A DNA stretch of 64,000 nt, from NCBI RefSeq assembly GCF_018139145.2, contig NC_059500.1, positions 43,571,175 through 43,635,174 on the forward strand, in the 5' to 3' direction. The DNA is from Gymnogyps californianus. Lineage: Eukaryota; Chordata; Aves; Accipitriformes; Cathartidae. Under the pieces are notes generated by a model, which saw nothing but the letters and a program-made list of their open reading frames with translations, searched no databases and was not told the DNA's origin. The position numbers and the translations under genes are program-made. Of the stretch, positions 50,801-62,800 are shown piece by piece. Each line of letters begins with the position of its first letter. Position 1 is the first letter of the stretch.

Positions 50801-53800
50801 TTCTTGCTGGGATCCAGTGATGGAACGCGTGGGAATGGTTCAAAGCTGCACCGGGGGAGGTTTAGCCTGGACATTAGGAAGCATTTCTTTACTCAGAGGG
50901 TGGTCAAACACTGGAACAGGCTTCCTAGAGAGGCGGTCGATGCCCCAAGCCTGTCAGTGTTTAAGAGGCATTTAGACAATGCCCTTAATAACATGCTTTA
51001 ACTTCTGGTCAGCCCTGAATTGGTCTGGCAGTTGGACTAGATGATCATTGTAGGTCCCTTTCAACTGAAATATTCTATTCTATTCTATCCTCCATAGTTC
51101 ATTATAAAAGTTATGTATATACTTATTATATTTACATTAGGGATGCCCAAAAGCCAGCTAAAAAGATAAAAATTACTAATCTTTACAGATAAAAACCACA
51201 GCAAACAATTGATTGTATTCTTCAGACAAACAGGAACATAGAGCTGCAAGCTTAATTTGACTAGCAGCTTTTCCACTTTTCAAGTAAAAATCTTTGAACA
51301 ACACTGCTCTGACTGAAAGGAAAAAATGGTAGAGGCTGTTTGGCTTTTAAAAAGAAACAGGTCAAGAATGCTGTAGATATGCTTACACTTCTCAGCACTG
51401 CACAGTATCTGCATACCATAGCAAAGCATTACAAAGACATTCCAGCTTGAGAACAGAACCAGTATAGCTGCGTGCAGGTGCAGAACCAAATTTTCACTGA
51501 TTGCAGATAATTCATATTTGTCAAAATAATCTTAGTTTTGGTCTGGCTTGACAAAATTTACATAACTACCCACCCATTTTTCAGTCCATTCCCTCATCTC
51601 TCCCATAACTTTTTAACGCATTCTTTCAGCTAAATCTCAACTAAATATGATAGAACAGTAAAAGTCTCAAATCTAGTTACAATTACAACTCATTTGTTTC
51701 TTATTCTGCACAGTCAGCACCTGCACAGTTCCAGAAAAGCCAAGCACATCCTTTGCCCCCACCACGAATGTAAAGGAATGTAGACGGCAAGGCCACAAAA
51801 TTCATATAAAAAGAGACCAGAGAGCTTCTTTAGCTCACAAAACAGCTTCTTTACTTGTAGAAACAGGCATCTAGCACTACATAACAGTGCTCTGTTAACA
51901 ATTCATTCTCTTCAATTTATAAAATGAGATTTTTGGGTGCTCTGACAAAATTAGAGAGCCATTTCTTAAAAAATAGGCTTCTTAAGAAACAGGTATGCTT
52001 ACAAAACATGAAATACCAGTTCATGTCTCCATGCAGACATCGACACTAAAAATCCTCTTAACATACCTTTGTCCATACTCAATAATTTCCTCTTTAGTAT
52101 GGTTTATCAGCAGAAAAGGAGCTGCGCCATCATGGTAATTAGAAAAGGTAATCACTGTAGAATGTTCAGTCAGGTTAACATCCACTGTAATTCCTCCAAG
52201 CTATCAGATGTAAAAATTATGATGTAAATAACAGTGGAATGCATTTCTAGTAAAGCATATGTAATTTAAATAATTCGGAAAATTTTTACTCTCATAAGAA
52301 AAAAACATCTAATAGTCAAAAAACCAACCTGTTTTAACATATCTTTAAAATATTTCCCTGATCTAACTAGGTAACAGGCATTGTCCACAGTAATCAAAAC
52401 TATCGAGGAGTTCTGTACTGTCAAAATTTAGGCTGGTAGTAGAGGAATCTTCCTTGAACCATTCATATGCATTAATGCCCTCCAAAACATTCTACTGTTA
52501 AAAACACTCACATATTTAAAAACTACTGCTAGATGAGACTATATGCAACACAGAAGTAAATTTAGTGGAGTTGAAGTTACTTTTCAAAGTAATTTAGTGT
52601 TACTTTAGAACTAAAGTAAATACTACTCAGCCTCAGCTAGAGAAACTAGCAAAACAATCTCTGTTTCAGCTTCTATAGATCTGTTTCACAGAGAAGCGCT
52701 TAAAATGAAACACCTACTTATATCTGTGTATACACACACAGGAAAGAGAGAGCATGAGAATGAGAATAATACACTTGCATATACATAATCTTTTCCCCAG
52801 CTAAGGTTTTGCAATGCTTCATTGTATGGGAAGACAGAAAGTTTTGAGAATGGAAATGAAACAGTTATTTATGTTGTTTTACCTAACTTCTGAAGGCAAC
52901 CATTTACCTTGTTGTCCAAATGCAGTAGCAGACAGTTTTCTTGCTTATCAAAATTTATCTTCTTTGGGGGGAGATCAGAATTTTCAACTCTAACAAGCAG
53001 TTTGTTGGCATCATTTTCAGGCCAAAAGGGAATGCACTAGAAGAATAATCAGATATTTTAAAGTAAGTGAGAAAACAAACTAGATGTTAAATGGCATTCA
53101 CTTTAGCCCAAAGTTCACCTACTAAAATTCTACCCAAAAGTGTAGCGAGTTGGATCAAAAACTCTATTTAAAAGCCTAAAAGTAATTACTTACTTGAATT
53201 CAATAAATTGAAAGGAAGTCAGAAATAATTCAGACTACAGTGAAGAAACAGAGGAGTTACGGAGCTAAAAATGAAAACAGTAAAACTTCACGTTCACATG
53301 AAGAAGTCGATTTAAAATGGATAATGTATACAAAATCCAGAGTAAAAAGCTGAGCATGGCTACAACACCAAAATGGCCAAGCTCGTTTAACAAAACAAAC
53401 AAACAAAAAACCAAAACAAACAAAAAAGACAACAAACCTGTTCGTCCATTAACAGACCTCTTGCCAAATAAGTATAAATTACAAATCAATCTTATAGTGA
53501 CAACCAATGACAAAAAGGGATATTAGCATAAATACACCCCATAGTAACTTGAGTACACAGGACAATAGCATACTAGCTGTTCTTTTGAAATACTTTATAT
53601 ATATATATATAAAAAAATACTTATACACATACACATATATATGTGGATATAAAGCACATATAAATAAAACATGAAGCATTAGGCAGCTAAATCAGAGAGC
53701 ATGTTCTGCTATTCACATCCACAATTGAAATCACAGCCATTCTGGGTTTAAAAATCCCACAGACAATCTCTCTTCAATAGTTTACACACCAAATGGGTAA

Positions 53801-56800
53801 GACAAGGAGGCAGGGAAGACAAGAGTTTTAATTGTAACTAATGAAAAGTTTCTAACTAATTAAAAGAGTCCTGCCACGGGAACAAGCTATGACTAACAAT
53901 AACTCTCAACCAGCAAAAGCCCAATTCTGTCTAGATAGACCAGTTTTCCTGTATTTCAAACTGTTCACCTGCAACATCCAAAACTTCAGGAGCATCCTTC
54001 TCCAACACAGGTTAAGAAATTAGATGTTTATATTTAATTGCATCTGAATCCTAGAATTAAATCTTCAATGGTGAAAGACTAGTTCACCAACTTACCATGC
54101 CACTAAGTTCCCTTTCCCATTGTTTCTCACACCACAGGAAGCAGGAAGACAAAGGAAAAAAATATAGTTAAACAGCAAGACTGAAGGTGTTATCTACATC
54201 AACAAGTATCCTACAGACAAAGGAAATTTAAATTCTGTTGTAAACTAGCATAAAACACAGCAAGTCAGTCTCAACATGGAAATTAAGAGAGCTCAAAGGA
54301 AATCCAAGGAGAATCAGTCAACAGTAAATGAAAGTTTAAAATCAAAACCAACATAAGTAAAAAGGATCGGCTAAACAAGAAGTTACAGAATCAACCACAG
54401 AGAACTGAAAAAAAAATTTTTGCAATAGTCTTTAGCCACAGAATGTGTCACAAAATGATCCCGTTCCCAAATATTTTGCCACACACTTGCTAAGTGCTTC
54501 ACTAGATATTGTATTTATACAACAATCTCCATTCCATAACTGGATTTTTGATTTATATTTAGCAGTGGTCTCATGTACAGTCTTCAGCAATGTTTTCTTG
54601 CTTTCTTCCTCTAAGGATGTATGTTGGTCAACTGTCTTGCACTATACCTAATTCAAAGCCCTGGCCTTGGCAAGCCGTTTCATACTAATTACTGTCCAAC
54701 AACTTCTATTACAACCTTTGAAGAACAATGGATTTTTCTAAAAATAGTAATTAAAGTTTCTGATAGATTGACTGCTTTCCAGACAGGGAACATATCCAAG
54801 AGGAGATCAGTTCTACACAAGGATTGCTTTTTTCCCCTGAGAAGACAGGCTATCTGTCACTGAGAAAGAAGAGTGGATAAAAAAAGAAAGGCAGCAGGAA
54901 GGACTCCGCTTAACTTAAAATGACAAAAATAGAATGCGGGGGAGAGGGGAGCAAGCTGAAATACGAATTAACATTTCAGCAAGCTTGTTTTTTTGAAGAT
55001 CAACCTAATGTAAAAGAGTAAAGTGCGAAGTACTCAAAGAAATCACAGGCATTAATTAAAAAAAAAAAAAAATAAATCTACATTAGCTGGATAGCAGAGT
55101 TCCATATCTGAAGAAAAGTATCAGATGGGAGCTTGTTCCTGGAAATCTGTCCTGGATGCCCAAAGATAGACCAATAGTGGCTGGACTCGACCCAGATTTA
55201 GAAGAGATTAGAAACATACTGGATTGAGCAACTGGGTTACAAATGAACAACCTTGGCAGACTTAACTGTCACAACACAGATTTTTAGACTCCTTATCAAA
55301 AGGGAAAATATCAACACAGTGTGGAAAGGCAAGCAATTTTGGGAGTGAAGTGTGGAATAATTTAGGAGGGGATACAGATTCCTCTGTTGACCTCTACTAC
55401 TCCATTTGATAAACTGCCATATCTAATCTTTCAAAAGATATTAGGCATGATCCTAAAATCTATAAAGTCTTCCTTTGATACTTGATAACTGAAAGGAGAC
55501 TAAGATCAATTAATATAATTATGAAACACCTGAGAAACAATGACGCTTGTGGGACAAGCTAGTCAAAATTCTGTAAGCATATCAATAAAACAGCCAACAC
55601 AGGAAAACCACGGATTATATATGTAGCAACGTATTTGAACTTTCAAAACTATTGCCTTTGAATAGTTTTTGCAGAAAATTTCAAAAGTTCCTGTAAAATA
55701 ATTCATTTTTTCTAATAACAACTCTATATCAAGTATAAACCACAAAACACCAAGAAGTAATAAAATCTGACTATATTTTCTCAGAGTAAGAAGTTAGATA
55801 TGAATTGGCCCATGCCACTACACATGAACCTTTGTCATTTCAGAGCTTTATCGACGAACTAGATGAGGAATCATGCATGTAAAGAACCCCAAAACTATGC
55901 AGACTCAAACAAAAGTTTGGTTCAGAGGAACATAAGAGTATTAGTAAACAGAAGAAATGTGTAGGCTTATGGCAAACAGCCTATTCTTGAGTAAAAGTGA
56001 AGAACCTTTTTTGAAAATAATGATAAACATTATGGGAAGCTGAACTGAAGATCTAAACATCATTGCGTGCACTTAAAAATTACAATGGAACAATGACAAC
56101 AAAAAGCAAGCAAAGTAATGTTGATTTCATAAATTGAAATAATGATAAATGGTGCTTCCATAAACTTCCATAAACTTCCATAAACTTCCACAATTAAAGA
56201 TAAAACGCACACTTAAGGCGCATGTGTTGAAGGTACCAAAAATGTAACAAAAACATCTACTTACAAATCTGATTTAAAATCTTCTTTTAACTTTTGTATT
56301 TTAGTTTGCAAGCATTTTTGGTAACCATTTGGAGTATCTACAATGCTAAAGAAAAGCAAGAGGGGCTCCAGCCACATTATTTGTTAGGCTAAAGTCTGTG
56401 TCTGTTTTGGATATGCCTTCTTCAAGACTCATTGGAAGGGAAGAAGGGAGATTTCACTCCTCCCAGAAGGCAGTATAGATCACTTTCAGCTTTCATAGAC
56501 CTCCAACACTACCCCAAACAGGCGTTGCTTTTCCTACATGTTCTAAAGGAAGGCATGATGGCCTAACAACTCAAAACACATACAAAACGTAATTGTGGGA
56601 TACTGCAGTGCAAACAGCCAAGCTGCACATCCAGTCTGCAACAGTCTAGACCTCTGCAGCATAGACAAAAGCCCAAAAGCCATTTCCACACCACTTGGCC
56701 TTGGGGGCCAGTGATCCCTCTCTAGAAATGATGCATTAGAGCACTAAAAGACAGCAGTGAGACTAGTCCCAGAAGAACAGTTTGGAGCTATCTGAACTGA

Positions 56801-59800
56801 TCCACATGAGGGATTTTCTTCCTATATGAAAGTGGCATGACATGTACCAGGTCAGCCAAACCACTCTATCAGATACCACTGCAAAAACTGAACAGAAGTT
56901 TCAGTGCCACTGCAGAGACAGATAATATAGTAACAGTACAGGTCTTTTTCTCATACTATTTATGATGCAGGTAACAGACAAAACATTCCAATTACAATAT
57001 AAACCAGCTTTACAGTACATCCTAAAGCAACACTGAGAAAAGGAAACAGGACACAGATAATTTATTGAAAAAGCATGATATATTCAGACATTGCCACTGA
57101 ACACTATGCATGGCTCATTTTCCATCAGTGAGTGTTCAAACCTTTTTTTTTTCCCTTAGAGAAACAACTTGGAATAGCTTCCTTTATAAGTTTACCTGTT
57201 GCAAAACAATAGGAATCCACTTTTCCTTGCCTTCTTCAGCTACTTCCAGAGTGTATTTGCTTCTGTTTGAGATCATAAAAAACGGAGTGAAAGTTACAAT
57301 TCTAGTAATATTAAAACTGCTGTTGTTTATGGTGACACCAACCTGTGAATAGAAAGGCATTGTTAGAAGTACGCTGTTCTTTTCTTACCTCATTTATATC
57401 TCCTGAAAGTAATGAATTCGAAACATAAATTTAACTCACTTGATATTCCTTTTTATGACTCTTGCATTTCACAGAACCATGACTTCCAACAGTGTCCAGT
57501 GAAAACTGATCGGACAGTTCACTGTCAGTTACCATAAGTTGCACCTATGAAGAAGCACCCTGAATTAATTTTCAAGTTACAGACATTGACAACATTTAAA
57601 ATCATGTATGAAGTACGCATACATATGAACATAAGTGCATACTGGAAATACTGGTGCTTCTTTTAAAAGAAGTCAAGACATAACAATTGCCAGTATCATC
57701 TCACAAAGATATTTTCTACTACCCTTAGTTATAAGCTATGTGGAATAAGCATTTTAAGTGTAAGATACTCCAGAGGAAGCAGCCACATAAGGATCCTTTC
57801 CAAAACTTATCACAATTAAAATCTCAAAGGCAAATCAACACAGTCTTGTAATCTCTCTCATATCATTCATCTGTCAATAATATTCAGCATTAAACAACTC
57901 ATATAGCAGACTGAAATGGTAAACTGCATCTCAACCTTAGCTTACTACCAACTCAGACCCAACCGACCAACCACCACTGCAAGCATTCATTTTTCAAGTA
58001 ACATTACTTTTTCAAGTACCACAGCTTTACATTTCTGACACAACTTCTATGTCTTATTTGGAATAAGGACCTTTATTGATGCAGTTTAAATGGAATAAAG
58101 GAAATTCTTTCATTTAGGAAACACTTCTCAGTGAATTTTATTCCTCTCAAAGATGAGAATCTTTTTCTTAACAATACCTTTGATAATGTAAATTTCCCAT
58201 CTCAAGCATATCTGACACCACACTTATTTAAAATACTGTGTTTAGACAGAGATATCGTAGGCTTCATGCCCTTTACAGAGCATAGCATAGCGTAGATAAC
58301 TTTCAAAGTGTAAAAATGCTTTCATACAACAACATAGGGGACTACAGAGATGTCAGGTTTTACAAAATATAATACCTTGTTATTCTGGAGGAAGTTTTTG
58401 GGCTGGAAGGAAAAAAGGAGCGGCTTTTTGTAATCCGGAGGATGCTTGCGGTGAATACCATCAGCTTTGTATTGCAACATTCGACCTGTTTTATTTACCA
58501 TCCAGTACGGACTGTGAATTGCTATAACCATCTGCCCAGTTGTGTAGGTCACGTGGACAGCAATATCCAGTTCAGTCTTATCCAACTCCGTGATGCAGTA
58601 AAACGTCGTGAAGCTGATATCTGGTAGATTGCTTTTTATATGGTACTCACTTTTCCAATTTTGATCAAGATAGTTAAGCAACTGTAAATCTAGTTTTGTT
58701 TGATCCAAGACTGCATTATGAATCTGGGCTGAACATCCTTCTTGTAGAGTGTCATATTTGTTCCCATTTCCCTTTTAAAAAAACCAAACAGTGTACATTT
58801 ACATAAGTCACACTCAAAATTCATATCAACTTTTATTTTATAGCTAGCTTTGAAAATTAAGATGTAAGTTATTTAGGCAAAATTTTAAAATGCTTATTAT
58901 GCTATTTAACTATGTTACATTCTTAAACGTCTACCTTAATAACAACATTTTACAGAAAAAACCCTATGCATGGTCATCAATATTTAACAGAAAAAAAAAA
59001 ATCTGTCACCAAATTCAAATACATAAACATGCTTAAATGCCCGATTTCCTCAACTCAGTATTTCTTTCACCAAATTTAAATTTGTAAGAGACATACAGAA
59101 AAGAGTCTGTTACTTCCATACATTTGGTAGAGGCCATGGTCTCTAGCTCCAGTAACTGCATTTGTGACAAAATTTTACGATTAAATTCTACTATTTGAGT
59201 CCAAATACTAAATATTAAGATCATCTGGGGGAAAAAAAAAGTTTCAGTGTCTCTCATCTATATTTCTATTATCATAAGTCTGCATCAGTAAGCAGCAGGA
59301 CACAACCATGGCAGATCCACAGAATTCAGTGCTGAGGAACCAGTGTCCACACTGTACATGTTTTAAGTGTTTTACTTGAGACTGGCTCTCATCTAGCCCT
59401 GGAATGAATGCCTATTAACAGTCAAAGCGCACCTAATTGTTTAATTTCATCTGAAAAGAATATAAAGTCTGGTACTAGGCTGCAATTCAAGCCAAAACCT
59501 GGCAAAAAGGCAGGCCTGTGAGAATTCGTTAAAAGCATGCTACTGCTAAAAGTCAGTGACAGTGACAGCACATGAAATGCTACAGTAGGCTGACCCACCA
59601 ATGTTGCCTGAGGCAGTCATAATTCACAGGAAAAACTACACTGTTTAGTTAGGCTCAAGCTGCACTTGAGCAACAGGAAGTGACTCTCTCACAGAGTTTT
59701 ACTTTGCATATGTATCTAAAGTATGACTTATTACTAATGGTTAATACCACCACTTTTTACATTCTGGTACTGTTTCATTTCTGTAGATACAGACTTGCCC

Positions 59801-62800
59801 TTACAAGATCTGTAAACTCGCTTCACAAATACTTTAACAGAAGCCCTTTCTTTTAATATCCATTTATAAACATATTGCAACCACCTGGTCAGCTTTCATA
59901 TCATAGGTGGGAAACATCACAAAAAATTTAAACATTAAAGAATTACCTCTACAGAATAAGTTACTTGATAAGGAAGAAGATTGCGGAGAAGAACAGAAGG
60001 CCATAAATGAACAACATATGGAAAATCCCATTGATCTTCTGCACATAATGAAGATGTCAACGTGTCTTTTACAGGAACAATATTGATGATAAGTGAGTGG
60101 TTAGTTGACCTCACAGACTGGCATTTCCTTTGTAATAAACTGTCAACATTTTTCATAATTTCATCAAATGTAATTCCTTCACACATATCATATTCTCCAT
60201 CCACTCCATTTTCACTGGCTAGCGGTTGCAAACTCAGGATGGATCTGTAAATGAAAATGTTTTTTAAACACTCAATACGAGATTGAATTTTTCAGTTATG
60301 AAGAAGTACTATCCAACACTAACATTCTAGTATTATTTGGATTTTGGAAGATTTCTGACAGTAATCCATTGACTGTCTTTATCTTGCTTAAAGGAGGAAG
60401 CAAAAGGTGGTCTGGATCCCAAAAGTTCATGGAATTGTACTAGTTGGGGTCTTTTGTTCCATACCTCCACGTACTTCCCTTGCAAAGAAGGGACTGTTGG
60501 AGATTCTTATGAAGAGCCTACTGAATTCCCTTACAAGTGTTGTTATATTCCTGTTCCAAGCAAATGGTCTGGATAAACAATTCACTCCTATGACAGATCT
60601 GCAGAAAGTGCCCTTCTTTCTAGTCACATAGAGCATCAAGTTTATGGATTATTTACACACACGGCTCTTGTAAGGCAACTGCTCTAATCCAATCAGCTGC
60701 TCCTTCACTGAAGATTTTTGTTAGTAAACATTTCCCGACTGCCTAGTGGAACTCACCCATATATCTGTGCAATGAATCAGAACGTCACTAAACCTTATTA
60801 AATAAAATACAGATAGTTAGAAATATTAATGAACTTACATTATCTACAGTAAAGTGTAACTTATTTAACAAAAGAGATACACAGCTGTCATCTTAAAAAA
60901 AAATAGGGAGAGTGTTTGGAGGAAAACAGAAGGAAAAAGTCTCTGTAATCATAAAAAACAATCAAAGCAAAACTTATCTACCTAAAAGTTGGTGACAGTT
61001 CAGCTAAATTGTACATACAAACTCACTGCAGTTTTAAGTGGGTATTAGCTTGAAGGTGCTAATAGCATAGCTACACTGGAAGCCAAGTCTTTCTAAGGTT
61101 GACAAGTCTTTTTCTACATCTGTGAGAAAGTGTAAGTGTATTAGTTTCAATTTTTAACTTCAGAATCACAAAAATCAAAAGCAGCCTTTAAAAAAAAAAA
61201 GTTGTAATATATCACTAGACATCACTCCACTAAGGAAAAAAGTCTGTACTGTGTGGATAACAATCACTGTGTTCCAGAAGCACCTGGGCTCAGATTCTTA
61301 AAGTAACTTAGCTAATTTGTTTGGTAAAATGGATTTCAAGAGACTTCCAATTCAAGAATTAAATAGTATTCTGTTTAACTCAGACTAGATGCTCTGAGAA
61401 GATCCTACCCAACACTGATAGTACAGTATTAATTACAGTATTAGGTAGCAAAGGGAAACTTTTTTTTTTGCTTAATTCTATGGATACAATAATCAACAAT
61501 GTATAAACATATTCCATGATAAAAGAACAATGCAATAAAGTACCTGTAAGAGGACAATGGTATGTTGAATTCATTTTCTGGTAAAGCAGTCCCTAAACAT
61601 CTTCCTTCCTCAAAAATATTTAATGGGATTGAAAAATGATTCCTTATCTGTGTGAAATAAAAATCCAGCAACATACATTAGGAAAAACTGGAAAGATAAA
61701 GTGTTCTGAGCCTAATAGAGCACAGAGTGAGAACTCTCTCATTCTTCATCTTATCCATTTACCATTCAAAGTCAGGTATTTCAAAAGAACTGTCTCTATT
61801 AAATGATTTGGTTGTGCAGTTTAATGCTGTATTTTAATTATGAAATTAATATATTAGCTGTAAAATACTTTTCAAGGAGAAACATAAAGCCCTGTAAAAC
61901 CAAGACAAGTAAATCTGAACTATATAATAACTTCCCAAAGAACTTTCTCCTAAAAATATAACAGATACAAAGGTGTGTGGGTCAAAATCCATATGGCAGA
62001 AAACACAAGGGAAGTAAAATATTTATTTAAGGTTAAACCATCAACGCCCGTTATAATTGGGGGGGTATATATTTCTCTTGTTCTTTGCGAACATTATTTT
62101 TCTTATTTCAGGGTTAATTTAATGGCTTTATTAGCTCTGGAAAAAAAATTAAAATTTAATTTAGAGAAGAATAAAACAGTAAATGTGGTTATTAACCAAG
62201 TCATAAACCACTCTGGGAAAAAGCAGCAAGTGAAATGTAATATCTAATATCTGGACCATCCCTGTAATTGTAAACTATATAATGTCTATCAAAAATACTA
62301 TTCAATCAAAAAAGATATATGCTCAAAGGGTTCACTCTTCAGCTGACTTGGTACTAAATTTGAAATTCATGTATCCATGGGTACAGGATGAAGAAAATAA
62401 ATAATTCAATAGAGGGATAATCTTGCGGAATCAAGGTAAGGTTAAGAGAGGTTTGATCACTTCACACAAAGCAAATAGTTCAACAAGACTGAAATTAGAG
62501 CTAGTATTAGAAAACATTAATGATGAATTATCCTGATGTAAAATCTGGTCCATTTCCACCCCCGCCCCACCCCCTGTCTTTGTCACTTTGAAAAAGCTTT
62601 TTATTCTTGAAAATCTCTTCTAAACTACCTTATAATACACAACAGCAAAGTTATATGAATTGTTCAGATAAGTTTTTAAAACATGTTTTTTAAAATGTTT
62701 ATTTAAAGGCTACAGGATCATTTTCATTCATTAAAAAATTAAAATAATAATGAAATTATAATGTATGGAAATATAACAACCTGAATAGGAGAACGTATAG

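Larger units (their letters stand above)
50205..52907 (-). other. VPS13A introns around exon 9
   Basis: 50205-52066 carries the CR1 fragment at 50735-51088; 52201-52907 shows nothing. Confidence 0.75.
53037..57195 (-). other. VPS13A intron between exons 7 and 8
   Basis: 4.2 kb. An AAAC-rich stretch (about 53386-53425), the (TA)n site and the 10-bp tandem repeat are its only landmarks. No extra exon is needed: the flanking exons join in phase and match the family. Confidence 0.75.

Noticed and set aside
50645..51001. 118-codon plus-strand open frame as a gene
   Set aside because: Its second half is the CR1 ORF2 end and its first half is unrelated intron.
56155..56190. CRISPR-like array
   Set aside because: Contiguous 10-bp repeats without spacers in a vertebrate intron.
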